Position numbers and translations under genes: made by a program. Shown piece after piece: positions 6,724-14,184 of a stretch of DNA of 24,159 bases. Source of the DNA: JTS-RE9 sp964649195 (GTDB taxonomy: Bacteria > Planctomycetota > Phycisphaerae > Phycisphaerales > Phycisphaeraceae); the NCBI GenBank assembly GCA_964649195.1, contig CAZYPK010000075.1, positions 1-24,159 on the forward strand, in the 5' to 3' direction. Below the pieces are notes generated by a model, which was given only the letters and a program-made list of their open reading frames with translations, did no database searches and had not been told where the DNA came from. Each line of letters starts with the position of its first letter. Position 1 is the first letter of the stretch.

Positions 6724-7769
6724 GTACGCAGTCCCGTCACAACTTGCCGCCGGTCTCCGCTGAGCTTCGGCGGGATTTGTCGATGGTGTTGCCGATGGGG
6801 AAGGTTGCGGAATCAGCGGAGATCGGGGCGTTTGTCGAAGGACGCGCCGTCGAGCTGGATGAAGCAGTAGGTTGCGCGACCGCGCTGCTGCGCGAAAGCC
6901 AGGCCCCGGCGATCGTGGGATTGAACGGGCTTTCCATCGAGGCGATCCGCGAAGCGATCGCACTGGCCGAGCGAATGCGGGCGATGATCCTGCCGCTGCC
7001 GGCGCGTGATCCCGTCGCGGCGCGAATGAACATCGTGCAGACGGCGACGCTGGGCCACGCGATGAGTGCCGATCTGCGCGTGGCGTTTCGGGATGATGCG
7101 ACGAGGCGGGAGAGCCCCATCGATCAGGCGATCGCGCAGCGCGTGCCCAACACGCTCTTTGTCGAAGGCGACGATCTTGATGCGCTGCTGCGGCTGCGGG
7201 CGAAGGTGCGCGAGCAAGGCGCCGCCGTGTTCACCGGCATGACCGCGCTGCCTGTGAAGAGCGTGGCGGTCACGCTGCCTGCGAATGTTGATCCGCGCAT
7301 CGAGGCACAGTGGCACGCGCTGGCGGCCGATGCGCAGCGGTCGATTCGCATCAGCGTGCTCACGCTGCCTGATCTGCGCACGGCAGGCAATCATCGCGGT
7401 GTCATCGAAGCGCTCACCTGGCAGACCGGCCTCAGCGGTGCGAGCTTTGCCGATGGTTCGCCGCGGTTTTGCGGTAATGTCCATGAACTGATGCGGCGCG
7501 GCGCGATCGATGTGGCGCTGGACACCGGCCTGCATCCGCTGACCACCGAGCAGTGCGGCAACCTGAAACATCGCATCCGCATCGGCGATGCGGTCGATCC
7601 GGCTGCCGATGTCTGCTTCGTCACGCCCGGCTTGTCGCCGGGGCTGCGGGCGCGGGTGATGCGGTTCGATGGCGCGGTGTTGTGGCTGTGTGATGATCCC
7701 TCGCCAGGGAGCGATGCGATCGATGATCCCGTGGTGGGGTTGATCGCCCGGCTGGGAGGCGTGCATTGA
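6720..7769 (+). CDS. fhcB: Formyltransferase/hydrolase complex subunit B (FwdB-like)
   Basis: 349 residues, homologous in pattern to subunit B of formylmethanofuran dehydrogenase. The clearest mark is AGNHRGVIEALTWQTGLSG followed by FADGSPRF, matching the family motif NxxGxxxxLTWQTGY...G.PR. As in bacterial Fhc, the N-terminal iron-sulfur cluster cysteines and molybdopterin-binding region of archaeal FwdB/FmdB are absent, so it is probably a structural rather than redox subunit. The complex releases formate from formyl-H4MPT via a methanofuran-like carrier. ATG 6720 overlaps the ATP-grasp stop by four bases (ATGA); TGA at 7767-7769 shares one base with the fhcA ATG. Confidence 0.85.
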   Translation: MSTQSRHNLPPVSAELRRDLSMVLPMGKVAESAEIGAFVEGRAVELDEAVGCATALLRESQAPAIVGLNGLSIEAIREAIALAERMRAMILPLPARDPVAARMNIVQTATLGHAMSADLRVAFRDDATRRESPIDQAIAQRVPNTLFVEGDDLDALLRLRAKVREQGAAVFTGMTALPVKSVAVTLPANVDPRIEAQWHALAADAQRSIRISVLTLPDLRTAGNHRGVIEALTWQTGLSGASFADGSPRFCGNVHELMRRGAIDVALDTGLHPLTTEQCGNLKHRIRIGDAVDPAADVCFVTPGLSPGLRARVMRFDGAVLWLCDDPSPGSDAIDDPVVGLIARLGGVH

Positions 7770-9457
7770 TGGCCGACCGACTTCGCATCACGAATGGCCG
7801 GGTGATCGACCCGGCAAACGACATCGAGGATGCCGTGCGCGATCTCCGCATCGAAGATGGCCGAATCGTGTCCGCGTTCGATGAAGCGGTGCGCCCCGGT
7901 TCCGTGCGCACCATCGATGCGCAAGGCATGGTCATCATGCCCGGCGGCGTCGATATCCACTGCCACATCGCCTCGGCTTCGGTCAACCGCGCCCGCATGA
8001 TGCTCGGTGAAGAGCACGCCACCCATGTTCACCCATGCAGTGAAACCGCAACCGGTTTTCTGCGCGGCGGCACCGGCTCGCTGACGCCTTCCACTTTTCT
8101 CACCGGCCACCGCTACGCGGCGCTCGGATACACCACCGCCATCGATGCCGCCGTCGCGCCAAGCGGCGCCCGGCAGACGCATCTTCAACTGCACGACACG
8201 CCCAACCTCGATGCGGGCTTCTTCCTGCTCGTGGGCAATCACGCGAAACTCATCGAGCTCATCGATCGCAACGATGAGGCGGGCGCCATCGCCTTCATCG
8301 CCCAGATGGTACATCGCACCGGGGCGCTGGGCATCAAGGTCGTGAACCCCGGCGGCGTCGCTTCATGGCGAAAGGATGCCGCGCATCACACCGTCGAAAC
8401 GATCGATTCCCCCGTGGCCGGGACGAATACGAAGGTGAGCGCCAGGCGGATTTTGGAGGTCACCGCCGCTGCGGCGGCAAGACTCAGGCTGCCTCATCCG
8501 CCTCATGTGCATTGCAATCGGCTGGGTTTGCCGGGCAATGTGAACACGACGCTGGACACGCTGGCCGCGCTCGATGGTCAGCGCGTGCATCTGACGCATC
8601 TGCAATTTCACGCCTACGGCAAGAGCGACAAAGGCGACTTCACCGGCGAGGCGGCAAGGCTCGTCGATTACATCGACGCCCATCCGCTGGTCACGGCGGA
8701 TGTCGGGCAGGTCATGTTCGGACATGCGATGACGCTCACGGCAGACACGCCGCTTGAATATGTGCTCTGGCAACTGACCGGACGACGCGCGACTTCCCCT
8801 TATGTCTCGATTGAAAGCGAACTGGAAACCGGCTGCGGCCTGATGCCCATCGAATACTCGGACAAGAATTATCTGCACTCGCTCCAATGGGCCATCGGCC
8901 TGGAACTGATGCTCACCGCCAAAGACCCGTGGCGCATGCTCCTCTCGACGGATCATCCCAACGGCGGATCGTTCATGACCTATCCGCGCATCATTGCGGC
9001 GCTGATGAGCAAGGCCATCCGTGACGAACAGATCGCCAGGGCCAACCCGCGGGCGATGAACCATTCGAGGCTGCGCGACATCACACGCGAGATGACGCTC
9101 GGCGAAATCGCCATCCTCACCCGCAGCGGCCCGGCCCGGGCGCTGGGCTTGTCGCACAAGGGGCATCTGGGCGCGGGTGCGGATGCGGACATCACCATCT
9201 ATGATGCAGGGCTTGCCGCATCCGGCGACTGGCAGAGGATGTTCGAGTCGCCGCGTTATGTGATCAAGGCAGGGCGGGTGCTCGTCGAGGATGGCCAGTT
9301 GCGGCAGGCGGTGAGCGGTTCGATCCTGCGTGCCGATGTGGGTGCGGATGATCGCGGCGAGCGCGAATTGTGCGAATGGTTTGAATCGCATGGCAGCCAC
9401 AGCGTGAAACAGTTCGGGCTGCATGATTTTGAACGTGAACGGTTGCGAACGGTGTGA
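7769..9457 (+). CDS. fhcA: Formyltransferase/hydrolase complex subunit A (amidohydrolase)
   Basis: 562 residues of the amidohydrolase superfamily, the subunit that hydrolyses the formyl group of formylmethanofuran or its analogue to formate. Seen here: GGVDIHCHIASASVN with metal ligands His64 and His66, the family segment GYTTAIDAAVAPSGARQTH, PNLDAGFFLLVGNH, histidines near PHVHCNRLG (246-248) and HLTHLQFHAYG, and the catalytic Asp395 in LSTDHPNGG. Length and the N-terminal small beta domain (VIDPANDIEDAVRDLRIEDGRIV) match FhcA/FwdA rather than a dihydroorotase. ATG 7769 overlaps the fhcB stop (TGATG). fhcD and fhcC, the usual next genes, are not downstream in this window. Confidence 0.95.
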   Translation: MADRLRITNGRVIDPANDIEDAVRDLRIEDGRIVSAFDEAVRPGSVRTIDAQGMVIMPGGVDIHCHIASASVNRARMMLGEEHATHVHPCSETATGFLRGGTGSLTPSTFLTGHRYAALGYTTAIDAAVAPSGARQTHLQLHDTPNLDAGFFLLVGNHAKLIELIDRNDEAGAIAFIAQMVHRTGALGIKVVNPGGVASWRKDAAHHTVETIDSPVAGTNTKVSARRILEVTAAAAARLRLPHPPHVHCNRLGLPGNVNTTLDTLAALDGQRVHLTHLQFHAYGKSDKGDFTGEAARLVDYIDAHPLVTADVGQVMFGHAMTLTADTPLEYVLWQLTGRRATSPYVSIESELETGCGLMPIEYSDKNYLHSLQWAIGLELMLTAKDPWRMLLSTDHPNGGSFMTYPRIIAALMSKAIRDEQIARANPRAMNHSRLRDITREMTLGEIAILTRSGPARALGLSHKGHLGAGADADITIYDAGLAASGDWQRMFESPRYVIKAGRVLVEDGQLRQAVSGSILRADVGADDRGERELCEWFESHGSHSVKQFGLHDFERERLRTV

Positions 9458-9463
9458 TGATTC

Positions 9464-9485
9464 GCCGTTCACCAAGGCGAACGGC
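9464..9485. repeat. CCGTTC/GAACGG hairpin after fhcA
   Basis: GCCGTTC (9464-9470) and GAACGGC (9479-9485) form a 7-bp stem, extended inside by CC/GG. It begins six bases after the fhcA stop and may be its terminator, though no T-run follows directly. Almost the same hairpin lies inside the hemW coding sequence (15064-15083), so it belongs to a small repeat family. Confidence 0.6.
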
Positions 9486-9511
9486 CAACTATTTTTGACC
9501 TCTGACTTCCC

Positions 9512-10204
9512 ATGAAATCTGTCGCACGCATCGAGAATGTCGCCAAGGTTTACCAGAAGGGCAACGCCCCGCCGGTTTATGCGCTGCGCAAGGTTTCGCT
9601 ATCGATTCCGCGCGGGCAGTACATTGCGATCATGGGGCCGTCGGGCAGCGGCAAGAGCACGCTGATGAACATTCTCGGCTGTCTGGATCGGCCCACCAGC
9701 GGCGGCTATTTTCTGGCCGGCCGCGATGTGGCGAAGATGAACGACACCGACCTGAGCAAGGCCCGCGGCGAGCACATCGGCTTTGTGTTTCAGGCGTTCA
9801 ACCTGATTCCCGAACTGACGGTGGAGGAGAATGTCGAGGTGCCTTTGTTTTATCAGAGCGTGCCCAAGGCCGAGAGCCGAAGGCGATCGATCGAGACGCT
9901 GAACATGGTCGGGCTGGGCGAGCGATTGGGCCATCGCCCTTCGGAACTGTCCGGCGGCCAGCAGCAGCGCGTCGCCATCGCCCGGGCCCTGGTGACCAAC
10001 CCCAGCATTCTGCTGGCCGATGAACCGACGGGCAATCTCGACAGCACGACGGGGCAGGCGATTCTGGCGATGTTTGACGACCTGCACCGCAAGGGACTGA
10101 CCATCATCATGGTGACCCACGACGACTCGATCGCCGACCGCTGCGAGCGCGTGGTGCGACTGAAGGATGGCGATATCGACCGCGACGAGATCGTGGGAGG
10201 TTGA
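9512..10204 (+). CDS. ABC transporter ATP-binding protein (MacB/LolD type)
   Basis: 230 residues with all ATPase motifs: Walker A GPSGSGKST (residues 42-50), Q-loop in FVFQAFNLIPELTVEENV, signature LSGGQQQRVAIARAL, Walker B ILLADEPTGNLDS and H-loop VTHD. The FNLIPELTVEENV and GNLDSTTG phrases are typical of the MacB/LolD/FtsE group, which works with MacB-like or LolCE-like permeases in lipoprotein release or efflux. No permease gene lies in the window, so its membrane partner must be elsewhere. It starts 54 bases after fhcA, beyond a hairpin, and probably has a separate role. A heptad repeat structure starts immediately after its TGA. Confidence 0.93.
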   Translation: MKSVARIENVAKVYQKGNAPPVYALRKVSLSIPRGQYIAIMGPSGSGKSTLMNILGCLDRPTSGGYFLAGRDVAKMNDTDLSKARGEHIGFVFQAFNLIPELTVEENVEVPLFYQSVPKAESRRRSIETLNMVGLGERLGHRPSELSGGQQQRVAIARALVTNPSILLADEPTGNLDSTTGQAILAMFDDLHRKGLTIIMVTHDDSIADRCERVVRLKDGDIDRDEIVGG

Positions 10205-10323
10205 AAGCGATCAGCGATCAGCGATCAGCCATCAGATTTCAGATTTCAGATTCGTGCTACACGCCTTGGCCGCAGTGGAACGGCTGTCGTAGCTGATAGC
10301 TGATAGCTGATGGCTGATCGCTT
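10205..10323. repeat. Inverted heptad repeat between convergent genes (family a)
   Basis: The left side contains heptamers of form NNATCAG (CGATCAG, CGATCAG, CCATCAG) followed by two ATTTCAG units (10236-10249). The right side (10290-10323) is made of the complementary CTGATAG/CTGATGG units, ending GGCTGATCGCTT, which pairs with AAGCGATCAG at the left edge. The result is a long slipping stem with a loop of roughly 10254-10289. It fills the whole gap between the ABC gene and the HDOD-GGDEF gene, ending three bases before the latter's stop codon, and could end transcription from both sides. Confidence 0.8.
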
Positions 10324-10325
10324 CC

Positions 10326-11819
10326 CTACGCCGCGACGGTTTTTTTCGGGGCGAAGACCCGCACGCAGTTTCGGCCTGCTCCTTTGGCGGCATAGACGCC
10401 GCGGTCGGCGGCCTTGAGCAGTTCGTCCGCGGTGCGGAAGTAGGTGCCGTCGTGGGAGGCGACGCCGATGCTGGCGGTGATGGAGAGCGTCTGGCCTTCG
10501 TCGGTCCTGATGGGCAATGCGGCGATGAGGTGGCGGATGCGTTCGGCTTCGCGGGCGGCGGCGATGCGGTCGGTGTCGGGCATGACGACGGCGAACTCCT
10601 CCCCGCCGTACCGTGCGACGAGGGCGCCTTGCGGGGCGTTGTTCTTCAGCAGCGCGGCCTTTTCGACGAGGACGCGATCGCCCAGTTGGTGGCCGTAGGT
10701 GTCGTTGAACTTCTTGAAGTGATCCGTGTCGAGAAAGAGCACGCTCAGCGGCCTGCCGGTTTTGGAAGCGGCATCGAACTGTTCCTTGAGCCATTCATTG
10801 AAGTGGCCGCGATTGGCCACGCCGGTGAGGGAGTCGGTGGTGGCCTTGGCGTAGAGCTGTTGATTCTTCTGCGCCAGCTCGGTGGCCTGCTGGCTCTGCT
10901 GGAGGCTCAGGTTCATCAGGGCTTCGTGGGCGCTGGCGAGGATCTGCGAAGGGATGCCCAGGTTGCCGGTGGGCAGGGCGAAAAGGCGGCGCATCTCGAC
11001 GGTGTTCTTGTGAATTTCCGTGAGCAGCGGCTCGGCCTGCCGGCGCGACAGGTCGAACCACCGGGCGGCCTGCTGGTAGTAGGTTTCCAGGGCTGCGCCG
11101 GGGGATTCGAGAATGAAGATGTCCGCCACGCGGTTGCCCAGCGCCACCGTCTGGATGATCGGCATCAGTTCCGCCGGTCCCGCGTCGGGGTTCTCGTGGA
11201 ACTCGATGGGCGCGATCAGCAGCGGCGGCAGCTTCCATTTGGCGGCGAGCAGGGCGCCGACCTTGGGGTGATCCATGCCCAGGTGGGCGGTCTCCAGCTC
11301 GACGAGTTTGCGGTGGTCGTTGCCGCATTCCTGGATCAGGTCCAGGTAATCATCCTCGATGGTCTGCGCCATGGCGAGCATGCCCAGGTCCTGAAGCAGT
11401 CCGCCCAGGAAGGTTTCCTCCTGCTGGACCAGGCCGACGGTCTTGGCCAGCAGTCGCGCGGCGACGGCGGTGTAAAGGCTGCGCTTCCAGAAGGTCAGAT
11501 GATCGAACCCGCCATCGTCGTCGTTGGTCTTGAGATTGCCCACCAGCGTGAAGCCCAGCGCCAGCGTCTTGATGCTGTTGAGACCGAGCACGACCAGGGC
11601 ATGGCTGATGGTGCTGATCGACTGCGCCTGGCCGTAGAAACTGGAGTTGACCGTCTTGAGGATTTTGGAGGACAGGGCCGGATCGTGGCTGATCGTGTGG
11701 GCGATCTGCTTGATATCGACATCGCGCCGTTGCACGAGTTCGATCACCTCCAACGCAATGGTTGGCAGGCTCGGCAGTCTGGGTGACTGAAGGACGCGAT
11801 CCATAAGTTCCGGATTCAA
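10326..11819 (-). CDS. HDOD-GGDEF signalling protein (diguanylate cyclase)
   Basis: About 497 residues. The N-terminal HDOD domain (about 5-210) has SPRLPSLPTIALEVIELV, ISHDPALSSKILKTVNSSFYG and the LLQDLGMLAMA helix. A linker coiled coil (LQQSQQATELAQKNQQLYAKA) leads to a GGDEF domain (about 325-490): DSLTGVANRGHF, LFLDTDHFKKFNDTYGHQLGD and an intact GGEEF active site, so cyclic-di-GMP synthesis is likely. No RxxD inhibitory site precedes GGEEF. The frame stays open to 12017, but the extra N-terminus looks non-coding. TTG 11819 is preferred: GGGGGT lies 7 bases upstream, and the resulting MNPELMDRVLQSPRLPSLP is the usual family start. GTG 11834 and ATG 11804 are alternatives. Confidence 0.88.
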   Translation of the reverse strand: MNPELMDRVLQSPRLPSLPTIALEVIELVQRRDVDIKQIAHTISHDPALSSKILKTVNSSFYGQAQSISTISHALVVLGLNSIKTLALGFTLVGNLKTNDDDGGFDHLTFWKRSLYTAVAARLLAKTVGLVQQEETFLGGLLQDLGMLAMAQTIEDDYLDLIQECGNDHRKLVELETAHLGMDHPKVGALLAAKWKLPPLLIAPIEFHENPDAGPAELMPIIQTVALGNRVADIFILESPGAALETYYQQAARWFDLSRRQAEPLLTEIHKNTVEMRRLFALPTGNLGIPSQILASAHEALMNLSLQQSQQATELAQKNQQLYAKATTDSLTGVANRGHFNEWLKEQFDAASKTGRPLSVLFLDTDHFKKFNDTYGHQLGDRVLVEKAALLKNNAPQGALVARYGGEEFAVVMPDTDRIAAAREAERIRHLIAALPIRTDEGQTLSITASIGVASHDGTYFRTADELLKAADRGVYAAKGAGRNCVRVFAPKKTVAA

Positions 11820-11895
11820 TGGCGTGACCCCCACGCATTTTTTTGGGAACGATGTTCTTACCGGTCCATCGCAACAGCGTGATGAACCTCGGGAA

Positions 11896-11915
11896 CCGGG
11901 GTATTGACCCCCCGG
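11896..11915. repeat. GC-rich hairpin upstream of the HDOD-GGDEF gene
   Basis: CCGGGG (11896-11901) pairs with CCCCGG (11910-11915) across an 8-base loop. It lies in the 356-base region between the HDOD-GGDEF start and the lipoprotein start. That region otherwise holds only the repeat at about 11978-12149 and presumably the promoters of the two divergent genes, which could not be located with confidence. Confidence 0.4.
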
Positions 11916-11977
11916 CATCTCTTTCATCGTCGAGGTTTTCACGCGACTTGATGCGCCTGGCGGAAACAGAATGAAGT

Positions 11978-12149
11978 CGGCGGAGATGAACAGTCTGAAG
12001 GGGTGGTCAAACCCCACCTGTTGCGTACAGCCTTAAACCATGTCCCGGTTGTCTTCGCATCCCATGATCCTCCGCATGACGGACACGCCGGCTCTCCGTT
12101 CATCTCCGCGACGTGTTACGTCGCGGCTCACTCTTATCCCGAACTCAGG
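11978..12149. repeat. MITE-like element with hairpin ends (family b, copy 2)
   Basis: It matches copy 1 (922-1125) in the same orientation: AACAGNCTGAAGGGGTGG at 11989-12006, CGCATC..ATGATCC in the middle, and the right-hand hairpin CCGCGACGT-GTT-ACGTCGCGG (12106-12126) followed by CTCACTCTTATCCCGAACTCAGG-type sequence up to 12149. The left hairpin is lost or degenerate. The inner stem is CGGAGATGAAC (11981-11991) with GTTCATCTCCG (12098-12108), where copy 1 has CGGACGTGA with TCACGTCCG: both arms changed together. Confidence 0.8.
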
Positions 12150-12175
12150 TAACAAGGTCGAGTATTGTGGTGATC

Positions 12176-12940
12176 ATGCGAAATCATCCCTGCTTCGTTC
12201 TTGCCTGTCTTGCCGGAGCCCTCGTGCTCCTTGCCGGCTGTGCAACCCCTGAAACGGGACCCGCCGACAAATCCATCGTGATTCCCGATGAACCTGAAAC
12301 GGCGCGAAAACCGGCGGGCGGTTCAACAGCCGACGGCCCCGTCCGATCGCAGGTCGAACCCATCGCCGGCGCCCGGCTCAATCCGCTGGAGCCTTCCACC
12401 GCCACCATCCGCTATGTGGAAGGCGCCCGCCAAGGGAAGACCGCCCGGATGACCACCAAGGCCGCCGAGGGTGAAACATGGAAGCAGATGGTGGAATCGA
12501 TCCGCACCATGATTCTGCAATCGAATGAAGGACGGATCATCCTGGCCGGCGAAGAGGATGCGGATGAAAACGTGGCGATCACCTACGACCCGCCCATTGT
12601 GCTGCTCCCCGCGAAGGTTGCCGCCGGTCACAGGCACGAAGGCAGGTCGATGATGACCGTCAACCATCTCAAGACCGGCAAGGAGCGCGACAAGGGGCCG
12701 TGCCATTACACCGTCGAACTGCTGGGCATGCAGACCATCGCCACGCCCGCCGGCCCGATCGATGCCTACCTCTTCCGCACCGTTCGGGAGATCAACCTGA
12801 GCCTGGCCAGGGTGAAGGTCACCATCCACACCGCCCACGCCCCCGATCGCGGCATCATCATGACCCGCGTCGAGCAGAACACCCGCGCCATCGGTTTCAT
12901 CTCCATGAACAAAAAGGAGGAATGGCGGCTGGCCAGATGA
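12176..12940 (+). CDS. Predicted lipoprotein of unknown function
   Basis: 254 residues. The N-terminus MRNHPCFVLACLAGALVLLAGC is a lipoprotein signal peptide with lipobox LLAGC, so the mature protein should be lipid-anchored at Cys22. A low-complexity Pro/Ala/Gly-rich linker follows (to about residue 70). The rest is a globular domain with alternating strands (YDPPIVLLPAKVAAGHRHEG, CHYTVELLGMQTIATPAGPIDAYLFRT, VKVTIHTAHAPDRGIIMTRVEQ), reminiscent of periplasmic DUF3108-like beta-barrels, but this is only an impression. ATG 12176 was chosen over the upstream opening at 12113, because the latter translates the repeat element. No strong Shine-Dalgarno is present. Confidence 0.8.
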   Translation: MRNHPCFVLACLAGALVLLAGCATPETGPADKSIVIPDEPETARKPAGGSTADGPVRSQVEPIAGARLNPLEPSTATIRYVEGARQGKTARMTTKAAEGETWKQMVESIRTMILQSNEGRIILAGEEDADENVAITYDPPIVLLPAKVAAGHRHEGRSMMTVNHLKTGKERDKGPCHYTVELLGMQTIATPAGPIDAYLFRTVREINLSLARVKVTIHTAHAPDRGIIMTRVEQNTRAIGFISMNKKEEWRLAR

Positions 12941-13078
12941 AGGCTTCCGCACGGGGCCGTGCAATCAAGCCGCTTGCGGCGTAGCAATCCCTGGTTCACG
13001 GTACATCGGGGGTTGTTCAAGTCGGCCACTGTCCGGGCCGATATTTCGGTAGGGACCCGATTCACGCAAAGGAGGCAC

Positions 13079-13279
13079 ATGTCAGACCAAGTGATCAGAT
13101 TGATCTGCCCGAATCTGACGTGCCGAACCATTCTTTCGGTTCCCGCAGCGGCCCGAGGCAAGGATGTGCGATGTCGCGCCTGTGGCACCAAGCTGCGCAT
13201 CCCCCAGGCCAAGTCCGCTCCCACATCAGGCAGTGACGAAGCGGTCGCCGGAGCAGGCGAGGAAAAGAAAACAGCGTGA
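13079..13279 (+). CDS. Zinc-ribbon miniprotein
   Basis: 66 residues starting MSDQVIRLICPNLTC. Two cysteine pairs, CPNLTC and CRAC, are spaced 24 residues apart as in a zinc ribbon: the family form is a hydrophobic strand, C-x4-C, RTILSVPAAARGKDVRCRACGTKLRIP. Such short planctomycete proteins often form the N-terminus of larger FHA, kinase or membrane proteins; here the ribbon stands alone with a short Ala/Glu/Lys tail. A strong Shine-Dalgarno, AAAGGAGG at 13068-13075, sits ideally before ATG 13079, so the start is secure despite a longer open frame from 12959. The neighbouring convergent gene encodes an FHA protein, a possible functional link. Confidence 0.82.
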   Translation: MSDQVIRLICPNLTCRTILSVPAAARGKDVRCRACGTKLRIPQAKSAPTSGSDEAVAGAGEEKKTA

Positions 13280-13301
13280 AACCTGATGGGAACAACACAG
13301 G

Positions 13302-13342
13302 CACGGGAGCTTCAGCTCCCGTGAAGTGATTGTCACTTTTTC
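13302..13342. terminator. Bidirectional terminator between zinc-ribbon and FHA genes
   Basis: CACGGGAGC (13302-13310) and GCTCCCGTG (13315-13323) form a perfect 9-bp stem with loop TTCA. Immediately after, AAGTGA-TTG-TCACTT (13324-13338) forms a second hairpin that runs into TTTTT. The second hairpin overlaps the FHA gene's stop codon. Together they look like a rho-independent terminator for the zinc-ribbon gene on the plus strand; the first hairpin may also serve the FHA gene. Confidence 0.7.
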
Positions 13343-14184
13343 CTGGTTTTGGAAGCCTTGGGCGCTTCCTCGGCGAACAGCGAGAACTTGTCTTCCTGCG
13401 CCCGTTCCGCGGCGGCCAGGCGTTCCAGCGCCGCGATGGGGTCTTCCATGTCGATCTCGGTGGCGCCATCCGAGAAGGATTCGCCGGGGCCGATCGGTTT
13501 GGCGACGGCCAACTCGGCGGCGCGTGCCGCCGCCGCCAGGGCGTCTTCCTCGTTGATCTGGGCGGCGGGAGCGACCGGCATCATCGGCTTCGGTTTCGGG
13601 GCATCGCGGCGAGCAGGGACTGAAACAGCGACCTGTTGTTCCTCCAACTCGTCGAGCACTTCCACCTGGGCGTCTTCCTCTTCGGATTCAGCCTCATCCG
13701 ACTTTCGGGCCGCGGCAGGCTTGGCCGCCGGCAGCGCCGGGCCGGGCTCCATGACTTTCCCCGCCGCTTCGCCTTCACCCTCGCCTTCAGCCGAGCCATC
13801 TTCGCTCACGACGGGAACGCCCACGCTGGTGTCCACCAGGTCCTGCTCCACCAGCGAGCAGACCTTTTCAACCTCGGCAGGCACGCCGTCAATCACCACG
13901 ATGAAAACCACCGGCCCGACTTCCACGCGATCGCCGGCGGCCAGCTCCGCCTCCTGGACGCGAACGCTATTATGCAGGGTTCCGTTGCTCGATCCCAGGT
14001 CGCGCAGGCGCACGACATCACCCTCGATGGCGATTTCGCAGTGCTTGCGGGAGACGCTCGACAGCGGAATCCGCAGGCCGACTTCGTTGGTCCTGCCGAT
14101 GATGATGCGATCGCGCGTCAGCGGGAAATCGCGCCGACTGCCATCCGATTTGAACATCACCAGTTGAACATGCATGATCCGCAT
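13333..14184 (-). CDS. FHA-domain protein
   Basis: 283 residues. The N-terminal FHA domain (about 5-100) binds phosphothreonine peptides: the conserved residues appear as IIIGRTNEVGLRIP, SSVSRKHCEI and LRDLGSSNGTLHN. The remaining 170 or so residues are low-complexity, rich in Glu, Ala, Ser and Pro, with an acidic stretch (DEAESEEEDAQVEVLDELEEQQ), and are probably disordered. ATG 14184 is used; GAGG lies four bases upstream. ATG 14175 (MHVQLVMFKSDG) fits the usual family start equally well. It is head to head with hemW with no intergenic space, so its promoter must lie inside hemW. It probably reads Ser/Thr kinase signals, but no kinase gene is in the window. Confidence 0.88.
   Translation of the reverse strand: MRIMHVQLVMFKSDGSRRDFPLTRDRIIIGRTNEVGLRIPLSSVSRKHCEIAIEGDVVRLRDLGSSNGTLHNSVRVQEAELAAGDRVEVGPVVFIVVIDGVPAEVEKVCSLVEQDLVDTSVGVPVVSEDGSAEGEGEGEAAGKVMEPGPALPAAKPAAARKSDEAESEEEDAQVEVLDELEEQQVAVSVPARRDAPKPKPMMPVAPAAQINEEDALAAAARAAELAVAKPIGPGESFSDGATEIDMEDPIAALERLAAAERAQEDKFSLFAEEAPKASKTRKK

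Noticed and set aside
7769..9457. Dihydroorotase or imidazolonepropionase
   Set aside because: The HxH motif is shared across amidohydrolases, but the segments GYTTAIDAAVAPSGARQTH and LSTDHPNGG, together with the adjacent fhcB, point to FhcA.
10452..11786. Plus-strand open frame (444 codons) opposite the HDOD-GGDEF gene
   Set aside because: Gly/Val/Glu-rich shadow of well-conserved HDOD and GGDEF motifs on the other strand.
12113..12175. N-terminal extension of the lipoprotein from an upstream start
   Set aside because: The extra residues translate the right end of a repeat element and would place the signal peptide internally.
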